A stretch of 64,000 nucleotides of DNA from Rebecca billardiae RCC1528. Its lineage: Eukaryota > Haptophyta. Shown in pieces: positions 10,008-20,097 of this stretch. Made by a program: the position numbers and the translations under genes. A model generated the notes under the pieces. The model was not told where the DNA came from. It saw only the letters and a program-made list of their open reading frames with translations, and did not search any database. How positions within the stretch are numbered: the stretch's first letter is position 1; every line of letters starts with the position of its first letter. Where the stretch lies: assembly GCA_965240325.2 (NCBI GenBank), contig OZ251227.1, positions 1,984,001 to 2,048,000 on the forward strand, written 5' to 3'.

Positions 10008-12364
10008 ATGCAGCTCTTGGCGCGTCGGCGCCTGCCGCGCCTGCCGCGCGTGCGGATAGCACCGCGGCCTCTGGGGCGGCCACCGCTGGCCGTAGCGAGT
10101 GCACCACGCGCCCTGCTGTGCTCGGCGCCATCGTCCGGCGGTGGCAGCCCTTCCTCCTCGCTAGGCGCGGCCGCGCCGGAGCCGAGCGGCTGGTTCGATC
10201 GCCTCGTGGGCCCGCAGACGGTCGTCGCGAGCGAGGGCTTCAGCAACCGCTGGGCCGTGATGGTGCCCGCCTTCACGACACACCTCTGCCTCGGCGGCCC
10301 GGGCTTCGGCTGGTCCGTGCTCTCGTCCGCCATCGTGCGCGAGCACGGCTTTGTGAGCTCTGCCGCCACTGATTGGTCGCTGTTTGACGTGACCATGCCC
10401 ATGCCGGTGCTCTTCACGTTCCTCGGGCTCTCGGGCGCGGCGGTGGGCAAGTGGCAGAACCGTGTGGGTGAGCGCGCGGCCATCGGGCTGGGTGGCCTGA
10501 TCTTCGGCACCGGCATGTGCGTGGGCGCGCTCGGCATCGCCAGTCACAACATCTGGCTTCTGAACCTGGGCTTCGGCGTGCTGGGCGGCACGGGCATCGG
10601 CCTGTGCTACACGCCGCCGGTGCAGGCGCTGATGCAGTGGTTCCCCGACCAGAAGGGGCTGGCCATGGGCTGCCTCGTCGCCGGCTTCGGAGCGGGCGGC
10701 CTCGCCTTCGTCCCCGCCATGTCCGGGCTGATGGCGCACTTCTCGAAGGCGCCGACGTACCTCGGCGCGATGGGCTCGGTCGAGACGACGACCGTCGACG
10801 GCGTGCTGTACGCCAAGGCGGGCACGGCGGGGGAGCTGGTCGCGGCGGTGCAGGCGACGAGCGCGGACCTCGCAAAGATCCCCGGCGACTTGGCCGAGGG
10901 CCTGTACGCCGTCGGCACGGGCTCGACCGGCGCGGCCGAGGCGCTCGCCGTGGGCGGGATCGTGTACGTGGCGACGCTCATGGCGTGTGCGGCGACCATC
11001 TGCAGGCCGCGGCCCGGCTGGCTGCCTGCTGGGTACACGCCGCCCGCCGAGGCGGCGCACTCGCCGTCGCTCACGGTGGACCAGGTGATGCGCACGCCCC
11101 AGTTCTACCAGCTCGGCGTGACCTTTGCGTGCATCACGACGGGCATCTACGGCATCTTCTCGGTGCGCGCGCGCGCGCGCGCGTGGCGTTGAGAGCGCAT
11201 GCCGGCGCCGAGCCGTCAGCCTCGCGGCCCACGCCGTGCGCGCTGGCGCGTGCCACCATCTGCGGGGGTGGATGGGCGCGAGGGGCGCGTGGCGCGCCGG
11301 CGCTGATTTTCTCCGCGCCCTCCCCGCCGCCGCCCACCCGCGCAGGTCGCGAAGGGCATGATGTCCGAGGTCTTCTCTGGCGCGCTGCCGTTGGTCGTGA
11401 CCGCTGGCTTCACCTCCTCCTATCTGATGATGCTCTCGGGAGCCAACCTCTCCGGCCGCTTCGGCATGGCCACACTCTCGGACCGGATAGGCTGCCGCAA
11501 CACGTTCAACACCATCATCGCCACCCTGATCCCGATCTACTTCTCCGCGCCGTTCCTCGTGCAGCAGGTGCGCGGAGAGCGCTCAGCGCGTTCCCCAGCG
11601 CAAGCCCGCACGCGCGCTCGCGCCGAAGAGGCGCCTCTCGCGCGCGCGCGTCATGACCTGGGCGCCTGTGGCGCCACATGGGTGCGCGCGCGCGACACGG
11701 GCGCGCGCCGCAGGTCGTCGGCTCTGGCTCGACGCTGCCATTGTACGCGTTCATCGGATCCACATGGCTTGCCGTCTTCGCCGCGTGCGGCTCCGTCTCC
11801 ACGACCCCCGCGTACGAGGCCAGCCTCTTTGGCACGAAGAACGTGGGCGCGGTGCACGGCCGCATGCTCGTCTTCAACTCGGTCGCGGCGATTGTCGGGC
11901 CCAACCTCTTCGTGCAGCTGCGCACGCGGGACGAGCTGACGGCGATCAACGAGCTGCTCGCGCAGGTGGACCCGGGCCTGTTTCAGACCACCTTTGGCGT
12001 CGCCGTCGCCGAGGCCGCCCCGCTGATCAGTGCGAAGACCATCACGATCGCCAAGCTGATGGCGCTGATGCCGGCCGGCACGCCCGACCCGACGCCGTTC
12101 CTGTACAACTCGACCATGTACACGATGGGTGGCCTGGCGGTTGCGTCGGGGCTCATGCACACCTTCATTCGCCCCGTCGACCCGAAGCTCTTCGAGGACG
12201 ACGGCGACGCGGGCACGCCACCGCCCGCGCCTCCGGCCGACGGCGGAGCCAAGCCCAAGGCCGTGGCGAGCGAGACGAGCGGCGAGGATGCCACGCCGCA
12301 CCTTGGCAAGGACGAGCGCGTGTCCAGCGTCCACGATGGGGGCGCAAAGGTCCTCAAGGACTGA
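10008..12364 (+). CDS. Major facilitator transporter, OFA (oxalate/formate antiporter) type, 3 exons
   Basis: Exons 10008-11162, 11346-11567 and 11714-12364. The introns are GT-AG and phase 0, giving 675 residues. The ATG at 10008 starts a basic leader (MQLLARRRLPRLPRVR), so an organelle membrane is possible. MFS features: the first helix RWAVMVPAFTTHLCLGGPGF; the OFA loop YTPPVQALMQWFPDQKG followed by LAMGCLVAGFGAGGLAF; the middle region TPQFYQLGVTFACITTGIYG; and the conserved second-half loop SGRFGMATLSDRIG. Relatives move oxalate, formate or other monocarboxylates; the substrate cannot be read from sequence. A lumenal insert (about residues 245-310, GVLYAKAGTAGEL) and a Pro/Ala-rich charged tail are additions. 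Joining at intron 1 restores YGIFS-VAKGMMSE inside a helix, which supports the splice. Confidence 0.85.
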
Positions 12365-12818
12365 CGCATCGCTTCGTGACAGCGGCTGGCCGACACAACC
12401 GCGACCTCTCCCTCCCTATGATGTGCATCCTACATGCGAGGGCGGCAGCCATCGTCAGATCACATCATCACTCATCACTTCATCAGAGCAAAGCTGACAT
12501 ATTTACCCACTTTCCCTAGTAGAGCCTGTCTCGGACTACCGCGTAGCTCTGAGTGAGTGAGTGCTGCTGCCGCTGCTGAAGGACTCTCATTGGTGATTTG
12601 CATCAAGGGAGATCGCTTTTACGGCTATCTCCCGGTGTTTGGTTTGTTTGCGTCCGCGATCCGATTGGGCCACCAAACCGGCTTCGTTTGCTTGTAGTCA
12701 AAATCGAACTCGCGTCGTCGTCTGGACCGTCGCAACTCGCAGCCGGCCCGGGCGGGGCTCGTCGTCGGGTTTCCGACAGCCGCCGCCGTCAGCCCGTCGT
12801 CGCTTCACGCTCAGTATC
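12365..12818. other. Intergenic, MFS to small secreted protein
   Basis: 454 bases with no supportable gene or repeat. It has the lower GC of a 3' UTR plus promoter. Confidence 0.45.
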
Positions 12819-13160
12819 ATGGCGAAGTTTCTCACTCTCCTCGCCGTCCTGATCGCCGCCGGCCACGCGAGTGCGATGCGCGTGCATGTGCCGTCGCGGA
12901 CGCAGCGCTCGGCGATGACGATGGCCATCGACCTGAATTCGGACTGGTACTCGACGGCTGCCCTCAACGCGGAGGATATGCTGAGCACCAACCCGAGCTC
13001 GGACGCGATGAACGAGGAGAAGCTGCAGCAGGTGCAGCAGGCGCTTGACGTGGCGGTGCGCACACACAGCGTCCTTCGTCGCAAGGTCCAAAAACGCCTC
13101 AACCGCCTGCGCAGCGAGACGGCCTCGTGGTACCTCACTGCAGATGGCCTCGACCATTGA
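12819..13160 (+). CDS. Small secreted or organelle-targeted protein, unknown
   Basis: 113 residues. The ATG at 12819 is chosen because it opens a textbook signal peptide (MAKFLTLLAVLIAAGHASA), although the frame is open further upstream. The mature part is polar and helical: AIDLNSDWYSTAALNAEDML, then a Gln/Glu segment (EEKLQQVQQALDVAVRTH) and a basic stretch (RRKVQKRLNRLR). It has no cysteine pattern and no domain I recognise. The chain after the signal begins with Arg, Ser and Thr, so import into a four-membrane plastid is as likely as secretion. Local codon use matches its neighbours. Confidence 0.6.
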   Translation: MAKFLTLLAVLIAAGHASAMRVHVPSRTQRSAMTMAIDLNSDWYSTAALNAEDMLSTNPSSDAMNEEKLQQVQQALDVAVRTHSVLRRKVQKRLNRLRSETASWYLTADGLDH

Positions 13161-14586
13161 GATTGGACAGGGCGTTGCCGGTGTACGCCTCGCCCACCGG
13201 CAGGGGACATGTGCCCCACGAGGCGGCAAGGTCAGCAAGCAGATTACCGCAAGTGTTTGACGCGGTGATTGGCATCGCGCACCGTTGGCATTCTCGCTTC
13301 GTTTTACCATCGTGACACTCGCGCGGTCAGCGGTCTCGGGTGCCGGGCCGCGCCGAGTCAGGCCCGGCCCAGCCGGCGTGTCCCGGCGCGGGCGCGGCTC
13401 CTACTCGGTACTCCTAGTTCTGGCCCATGGTGAGTCCTCTTCGGACTCGACATAGTCTACACGGCAACTTGTACATTAATACACGTTCAGTAACTCCTCG
13501 TAGATCAGCGGTCTCGGCGCAGAAAGTTAAAAGTATTATTTTTAAAGTAAGAAAGCCACTCCATGCCACTCCAGATGCCACTCCGGGGCTCCGGAGTCGG
13601 ACGGCCGCGGCCTCGCCGCAGTCGCCGCTCGCGCGGCTCGCCCCCCGCGTCCGGGGCCGCGGGCCGCGCGGGCCGCCGCGGCCGGCCGCGGGCCGGCCGG
13701 CCGGCGGGCGCGGTCGCCGCGTCGGTCGCCGACGGCGAGTGCGGGCGAGTCCGCGGGAGTGGCCGACGTGGGCAGCAGGCCCGGCCGGCGCCGCCGCGGA
13801 CGCTGGCTGCGGCGGTGGCCGTGAGACAGCGGTGAGTGCGGCACTATTAGTCAGTCCGCCGATGGCGCGGCCTAAATCCGCTCGGGACCGGACTAATTCT
13901 ATGATTTAAAGACACAGGCACGAGGGCGTCAGCTCTCCTGATTCGTCTGTAGTGGTACTGGTCGAAGCTTGCAGCAGTGGCAGTGGTGTGAGCGCGTTAC
14001 TCATGCCGAATTATATTTATAAACTGCCGTGCCAAAATCGGCTGCCAGCAGATTTAATTCTGCGCCCGCCGGCGAAGCGCAGCCTGCCGCGCACTGCGCA
14101 GCGCCTCTGACTCGGGACCGGGCTGGCAGCGGGCTGCGCCGGGGCTCAGACGGCCTGCGGCCCTCGGCGGCTGCAGTTGCCATTCCCATGGCCATTATTT
14201 AATTGGGCGAGATTGGCCGAGACCGGGTCACCCGCCTTAATGAGGTCCTGATAAATGAGGTTGACCGCGCTGAGTCGAACTCCAAGGCTGGCGGCACGCC
14301 TGCGCAGCCGCAGGCGGCGAGTCGCCCCCGTTGCCGCCGGCGTTGGCAGCTGTGCCTGTTGCCTCACGCCTGCGCCAGATCCCAGCGCGGCACGAGACGT
14401 GACTCCAAGAATGTTCGCCATCGAGTCGCGCGCCAAACGTGAGACGGTGAAGCGCGCCTGCCCACTTGGTGCTGACGTGAGCCGCCCTGCGATCCGAAGA
14501 AGTGCGCCACTCGCCGACCGAAGGGCGAAATACGAGGCGAGCGTCGCCCACGTGCGAGCATCCCGCGCGCCTAGTGCCGCGAGCGC
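13161..14586. other. Intergenic with extreme GC palindromes
   Basis: 1.4 kb without a supportable gene, between a plus-strand and a minus-strand 3' end. Bases 13590-13740 are almost pure G and C with nested CGGCCG and GCCGGC palindromes, similar in character to 23495-23575 and 58400-58470. An AT-rich patch lies at 13510-13560. Confidence 0.5.
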
Positions 14587-16463
14587 CTAGCTCCGTCGCC
14601 GAGTGAGCCGTGCTGCGACAACGGCCGTCAGGCCCACCCCCGCCACCAGCGCGCCCACGAGCAGCACGAGCGGGCTTTCCGCGTGACGCGCGTGCGCGGC
14701 CGCCTCCGCTTCCCGCCGCGCGTGCAGCGCGCAGTTTGCGTGGTTGATGGCGCACTGCTCGCCGCAGCACCCGCACATGCACAGCTCCCGGTCGCCGGCC
14801 TCCGGGTCCTTATACCCTTTCCGCGTGGCGCACTTGTTGAGGCCCCAGGACGTGCAGCGGTGGCGCATGCACATGCCGCACGTCAAGTGCCCCTCCTGCT
14901 TGTGCGGCACCGCCGTGCCGCCGTCCGTCACGCATCGCGCCTGGACCTCCAGCGGGATAGGCAGTTTGAACTGGTTCTGCGGCTTGTCGTAGCCTGGGTA
15001 GCCCAGCTCGCAGCCCTCGAAGTTGAGGGTCTCGAGCGCGCCGATCTCGGTCGGCAGCTGGCCCGTGAGCGAGTTGACACTCAGGTGGCTGCGCGCGCGA
15101 GAGGTGGCGACGCGGCACGTGCGCACACGAGGTCAGGCCGAGGGCAGCGCGCACGGGTGCAGCGCGCGCGCCTGGCGCCTGGCGCGCGGGCGCGGCACGC
15201 ACAGGACGGCCAGCGCCGAGAGCACGCCAAGCTCGGTCGGCACCTTGCCGGTCAGGTGGTTGCGGCCGAGCATGAGCGTCTCCAGCTTGGGCAGCGCCCC
15301 GAGCTCGGTCGGGATCGTGCCAGAGAGCGAGTTGTACACGGCGTTCAGCATCAGCAGCTCCTTCAGGTTGCCCAGCTCGGTGGGCAGCGTGCCCGTGATC
15401 ATGTTGAAGTCGACGCCACTGCGCGTGGCGCGCGCGCGCGAGCCGCGCGCAGGCGCGTGAGACCGAGTGGGTGCGCGTGCGCGTGCGGTGTGCGGCGCGC
15501 GGCGCACGGCGCGCAGCGCGCGGGGCGCGCGGGGCGGCGTGTGAGCGCGCGCTCACATTCTCTGCATGGCGGTGAGCTCGGTAAGGTCAGCGCTGACTGA
15601 GCCACTCAGCTGGTTCTCGAGCAACCCCAAGATCTGCAGCTTGGTCAGCAGCGCCAGCTCCGTGGGCAGCTTGCCCAGAAGCATGTTCTCATGCAACAGC
15701 CTGCGCGCGCGGTGTGCCGGGCACGCAGTTGCAGCGGCGCATGGCGTGAGGCCCACGGCCACTCGCGCCGGTCTGGCCCTCACGCGCGAGCGCGCACAGT
15801 GCGGTCAGCCCGGTGAGGAGGCCGATTTCCGTCGGAATCGTGCCATTCAGCTTGTTGCTGTGCAGATCCCTGCGCACCGCACGCGCCGCGCGCGCGCACA
15901 GCGCCCGCGCACAGGCGGCAGTCAGTGTTTGCCGCCTCTCCGCGCGTGCGCCCGCTGGGAGCGCCGGCACGCACAGATGCTCAAGCAGCGTAATCTCACC
16001 AATCTCCGACGGGATGGTACCAGAAATCGAGTTGTCCTGCAATTCGCTGCGCACGTGGGGTCAGCGAGCGCGGGTGATGCTGCGTGTCAGCCCCTGTCAC
16101 TGCGCGTGAAGTGACAGCAGTCCACTCGAGCGAGCACACTCGCTCCGCGTGCGCACGCACATCTTGGTGAGATGTGTCGCGCTGCCGATCTCGGTCGGGA
16201 TGGTGCCGGTGAGAGGAGCATTTACTACGAACCTGCGCGCCGCGGCGCCGGATCTCACGTGAGCACACCTCCCGTGCGCGCGCAGGCGCGAGGCGCGGCT
16301 CGGCCGACGGGCGGCCCACGCACAGAATGTCGTCGCACGATGCCAATTTTTGGACCACGCACTCATCCCACGCCTGATGCTCTTCGAGCGTCGCGCCCCG
16401 CGTCTGCACGCTGCCCAATGCAGCCAGCAGTGCCGCCACCCATGTGCGCCAGATGTGCCCCAT
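14587..16463 (-). CDS. Leucine-rich-repeat type I membrane protein (7 exons)
   Basis: Exons in gene order: 16463-16324, 16232-16161, 16046-15975, 15869-15798, 15700-15557, 15418-15203 and 15088-14587, giving 405 residues. All six introns are GT-AG and phase 2. Internal exons are 72, 72, 72, 144 and 216 nt, exactly one, one, one, two and three 24-residue repeats. Order of parts: signal peptide (MGHIWRTWVAALLAALG), a short Cys cap (DECVVQKLASCDD), and about nine plant-type LRRs of the form L..N.L.GTIPTEIG..T.L. Then comes a Cys-rich module (CGMCMRHRCTSW, CMCGCCGEQC) and a final membrane helix (LLVGALVAGVGLTAVVAA) with a basic stop (RLTRRRS). The LRR face probably binds an extracellular ligand or wall component. 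There is no kinase domain. Splices restore repeats such as EHL-DLHSNKLNG. Confidence 0.88.
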
Positions 16464-16858
16464 CGCCCGTGGCGCCGCTAAGCTCGAGCGCGCCTGCTTG
16501 TCGGCCAGCGGCGAGCGGCGGGTAAATAAAGATTCAGTGCGCGGCTGAATTCGGTCGGAGGGGCGTGCGGCGGTCTTTTTAAACGGTCATTGGGCCCGAA
16601 CGCCCACTCCGCCGAACGCAAAGGCAGCGCGTGACTTGCTCTCCTGAGCGGGCCTCTTCCGGTGTGGCGCGCAGGCTTGCCGCGCGGGCGAGGCAGGCAC
16701 CGGCGACGCTCGGCAAGCGCCGCCATTGCGAAAAAAAGGAGCCTGCTCGCGGCCGCCATTGTAGCGACGCGCTTCGCCCCTCACCCCCGCGGCTGACAGA
16801 CGCCGCCCGGGCCAGCTGCGAGCCCATCCGCCGGGCGTTCGTCGGCGGCGGGCGCGTC
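16464..16858. promoter_or_regulatory. Divergent intergenic, LRR / ATRAP-like genes
   Basis: 395 bases between opposite start codons. It carries TAAATAAAG at 16523 and TTTTTAAACGG at 16576 as the only AT-rich motifs; these are TATA-like candidates, not proven. The frame of the downstream gene is open through part of it. Confidence 0.45.
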
Positions 16859-17344
16859 ATGCCCTCCGCCACGGAGGCGCTCGCCGACGACATCGCATCC
16901 ACACACACATGGTTGACGACGACGCTCTTCTGTATCAGCCTCTTCGAGTCGGTATTCCGCCCCGACCCGACGAGCGTCGTGTGCCTGTTCGGCTTTTACT
17001 CGACCGCGCACCGCTCGGCGCCGGCGATGCGCTCCTTCACCGTCTTCCTTGCCGTCACGGTGGCGGTGGATGTGCTGTGGTTCATCGAGTATAGCCCCCT
17101 GCAGTACATGTCGCTTGACGCGCTCTGGGAGGTCCCGCGCCGCGGGCAGCTCGCGCTCATCCTCAGCTTGCTGAGTGTGCTCTACAAGCTCATCTCGATT
17201 GGTGTGAGCATCAGGCTGTACCGCGCGTACGCCGCTGAGCAAAAGATGGTCGAGGAGTACGGCCAGACATCGACGGGGGAGCCGGCGCTGGCGGGCAGCC
17301 TCTCCGCCAAGGACGGCACAGGCGCACCTGGCAGCTCGCGATGA
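16859..17344 (+). CDS. Small multi-pass membrane protein, ATRAP (AGTRAP)-like
   Basis: 161 residues from the ATG at 16859. The frame is open upstream to 16631, but that part is Arg-rich and unlike protein. Three or four hydrophobic segments: WLTTTLFCISLFESVF, a segment around VVCLFGFYSTAH, FTVFLAVTVAVDVLWFIEY, and LALILSLLSVLYKLISIGVS followed by RLYRAY. Order and key residues follow animal AGTRAP: WLLTT at the first helix, then G.WA..R, then MFL....T...DI at the third, then ILSLL.K with Y..Y after the last. In animals AGTRAP binds the angiotensin II type 1 receptor, which an alga lacks. A general trafficking role is inferred. The C-tail is Gly/Ser-rich. Confidence 0.55.
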   Translation: MPSATEALADDIASTHTWLTTTLFCISLFESVFRPDPTSVVCLFGFYSTAHRSAPAMRSFTVFLAVTVAVDVLWFIEYSPLQYMSLDALWEVPRRGQLALILSLLSVLYKLISIGVSIRLYRAYAAEQKMVEEYGQTSTGEPALAGSLSAKDGTGAPGSSR

Positions 17345-18300
17345 TGTTCTTGGTCGGTGGAACGACGGCCGCTGCCCACCAAGTCGACCGCCGGCGGCCT
17401 CGGCCGCCTTGATTGAGGTGCCAGCTAGGCCATGATGCTGCGTGGCCGCGCGTTGCTGTGGGGTGGGGTGGCATGTGCGCCCGTTCGCGCTCACGTGGCC
17501 TCGACGCTGATCGCGTACAGATGTCGCAGTCGGATGTGGCATATCTTTGCCGATCGGCCCGATCGCGACTGCTCGGTCACTCTTCTACGGATACTCTGCT
17601 ACTGTCTACTGAGTCTCACTCTCAGTCTCCGACGGTCTCAGTCTCACTCTCAGGTCTGAGTCCGGGACTACTGACTGTCGGCGAGTCGGACAGGACAGTC
17701 GCCGTCGCCAGTCCCACGGCCGATGATCCCGGGTCCGGATCGGGATCGTCCGCTGCCACCGTAACCGTAACCGTTCCGTCGTAGACGTAGTCGGCACTCA
17801 AAGTCTCAATCATCAACGTATTCGTCCCCAGCCCCAGGACCGCGGGAGGCGCGGCGGCGGGACCGTAATCCGTATCCGGCTCCGCCGGGGCGGCCCGGCG
17901 TCCGCGTGGCCGTGTAAACCGTTATACCGTTGAACGCGGGCCGAGTCGCGGTTTAAACGGAGCCACAGCCGCCACGGCCAGTAGTTGAACTCTAAGAAGT
18001 TACCGCTGCCATATATTGTCTGATAGTGAGCTACTAGGCTCGTGACACAAAGTGTGTCAACGACGGTATGATGAAGGTAAACGGAGGCGGTCGTCGGAGC
18101 AGAGACCAGAGTCCTGGGCCTGGCCCAACGTCACGAGACCGACCGTCCTTAGAGTAGTTAAGACGACTCTGCGAGCTGACGCACGCGACTCGAAACTCGC
18201 GGCACGGCATAGACGTACACGACTCATCCGTGAAGGGCTCCACACAGCACTCGCATGCGGAGCGCACAGCAGCCGCGCCCGTTTTGGCGCCGTGCCTGCA
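17345..18300. other. Convergent intergenic, ATRAP-like / PDH E1 alpha
   Basis: 956 bases without a supportable gene. Bases 17595-17660 hold short TCTCAGTCTC-type direct and inverted repeats (CTGAGTCTCACTCTCAG and relatives) that could fold. The rest shows nothing. Confidence 0.5.
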
Positions 18301-19743
18301 TCAGGCGCCCGTGACCCCAACGTCGCCATGGCTCGAGCTCATGTCAGCACCGCGGATGAACATGCGCATGTCCTGCTTGGTGTACACGTCTCTCCACAGC
18401 TCCTCGGCCGGGGGTGTGGGCGCCGCCTTGGCCTCCTCGATGGCCGCGTCGATCTCCTTGCGGATCTTCGTCTCCATCGCCTGAGCCACGGCCGCGCGCA
18501 CCGCGCGCGTCAGCCAGCGGCGCCCACGAGCACCGGTCGGCTCGCGGTGGGTGCGCGGCGCGCGGCGCGCGGCGCGCGGCGCGCGGCGCGCGGCGCGGCC
18601 GCGCGCAGCTGCTCTCACCTTGAGCTCCTCCGCGCTCGCAATCTCGTTCTTGAGGATGATCTGCTTGAGGCCCTCGATCGGGTCGCGCGCGCGGCGGACG
18701 CCGCTCACCTCTTCGCGGTCGCGGTACGTGACGCCTGGGTCGGACATCGAGTGGCCGTGGTAGCGATATGTGTCCATCTCAATCACCATCGGGCCGCCGC
18801 CGCCGCGCGCGTGCGCGGCCGCAAACTCGGTCGCCTGGCGCACCGCGAGCACGGACATGCCGTCGACCTTGATGCCGGGCATGTACAGCCCGCGCGTGTA
18901 GTAGTCGGTGTTCGCCGACGAGCGCGCCTTCGCCGTGCCCATCCCGTACTGGTTGTTCTCGCACACGAAGATGACGGGCAGCTTCCACAGGGCGGCCATG
19001 TTCATCGCCTCGAACAGCTGGCCCTGGTTGGACGCGCCGTCGCCGTACAGCGCAAACGCGACGCCGCCGTCGTCCCTGTACTTGTGGGCGAAGGCGAGGC
19101 CGGCGCCAAGGGGCTGCTGCGCACCGACGATCCCGTTCCCGCCGAAGAAGTTGTTCTTGGCCATGTACATGTGCATCGAGCCGCCCTTGCCCTTGGCGCA
19201 GCCCGTGTGCTTGCCCAGCAGCTCGGCGATGATGTTGGACGGCTTGTCGCCGCGCGAGAGCTGGTGGCAGTGGTCGCGGTACGCGGTGATGATCGAGTCC
19301 TTCCATGAGGTCGCCGCGTCCATCCCCACGCACACCGCCTCCTGCCCGTCGTACAGGTGGCAGAAGCCGCGGATCAGCTTCGCCTTGTACAGCGCGTCCG
19401 CGCCCAGCTCCATGCGCCGCATGCGGTACATGCTCTCGTAGTAGCGGAGCAGCTCGGCGCGCGAGGTGGTGACGCTCGCGGAGGGCGCGTCGCACATGTA
19501 CGTCTCGAACGGGGTCACCTCGAGCGTGATCGGCACGCTGTCCACCGCGTCCTTCTCGGCCTTGAGCGCGATCGCCGCTTGCACGTCGTCAGGCGTGACC
19601 GTGCCGCGCGGCCCGGACGCCGGGATGTCGAAGCCCTCGAGCCCGTGCTCCGAGATCAGCCGGTGGATGGATGGGCCAGCCTTCAACGCCAGCTCGCGCC
19701 GCAGCGCATGCCGCGCGACCACACCGCGCGACCACGCCAGCAT
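18301..19743 (-). CDS. PDHA: Pyruvate dehydrogenase E1 alpha with N-terminal E3-binding (PSBD) domain
   Basis: Exons 19743-18619 and 18480-18301, one GT-AG phase-0 intron of 138 nt, 434 residues. The ATG at 19743 gives a mitochondrial-type leader ([18 protein letters not shown]); the frame is open a little further without another ATG. Residues ~22-58 ([20 protein letters not shown], then [16 protein letters not shown]) match the peripheral subunit-binding domain normally found on E2 or E3BP. The rest is E1 alpha: [13 protein letters not shown]; the thiamine-diphosphate motif GDGASNQGQ...[10 protein letters not shown]; and the regulatory loop [16 protein letters not shown], with the serine phosphorylated in animals. 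It decarboxylates pyruvate with E1 beta, feeding acetyl-CoA to the TCA cycle. The intron is stop-free and in frame, and has the CGCGCGG heptamer array. Confidence 0.88.
   Translation of the reverse strand: MLAWSRGVVARHALRRELALKAGPSIHRLISEHGLEGFDIPASGPRGTVTPDDVQAAIALKAEKDAVDSVPITLEVTPFETYMCDAPSASVTTSRAELLRYYESMYRMRRMELGADALYKAKLIRGFCHLYDGQEAVCVGMDAATSWKDSIITAYRDHCHQLSRGDKPSNIIAELLGKHTGCAKGKGGSMHMYMAKNNFFGGNGIVGAQQPLGAGLAFAHKYRDDGGVAFALYGDGASNQGQLFEAMNMAALWKLPVIFVCENNQYGMGTAKARSSANTDYYTRGLYMPGIKVDGMSVLAVRQATEFAAAHARGGGGPMVIEMDTYRYHGHSMSDPGVTYRDREEVSGVRRARDPIEGLKQIILKNEIASAEELKVRAAARGRAARRAPRAARRAPRTHREPTGARGRRWLTRAVRAAVAQAMETKIRKEIDAAIEEAKAAPTPPAEELWRDVYTKQDMRMFIRGADMSSSHGDVGVTGA
18553..18596 (+). 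repeat. Intronic CGCGCGG heptamer minisatellite
   Basis: About five to six copies of CGCGCGG on the plus strand, inside the E1 alpha intron. The gene is on the minus strand, so the transcript carries CCGCGCG. The unit is identical to the array at 3716-3775 in an unrelated gene. Confidence 0.85.
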
Positions 19744-20097
19744 CAGGCCAAGATCGTCGGGGCGGCCGAGTCGCGACGCTTCCGAGACGATGGTACCAGT
19801 ATCCCGCAAGCCCGCGCGCCGAGGCCGACGACGCGCGGGAGATCAAGAGTCAACTGTGGGAAAGACCCCGCCGCCCACTGAGCAAGGGCCGTACACTGAT
19901 CTCAGATCTGAGATCATGAGCAGTCACCTGCTGACCTGCGGCTGCAGTCAGCAGTATGTAGGGTCCGTACGGTTTAGCTACGGTTTACTGCTACTGTAAG
20001 CAGAATCAGAGACGTCCTAGCCGAGTATGATAGTACTAGTTACACGACGGACGGACTGTGGTCCCCCAGATCGAGCTCCATCGCTGTCATGTTGCGA
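19744..20097. other. Intergenic, TIR gene 3' end to E1 alpha start
   Basis: 354 bases. It should hold the E1 alpha promoter (minus strand) and the TIR gene terminator region. GC drops at 19900-20040; no named element is seen. Confidence 0.45.

Noticed and set aside
16631-16858. N-terminal extension of the ATRAP-like protein
   Set aside because: The extension is Arg/Ala-rich without targeting character, and the family starts just before the first helix.
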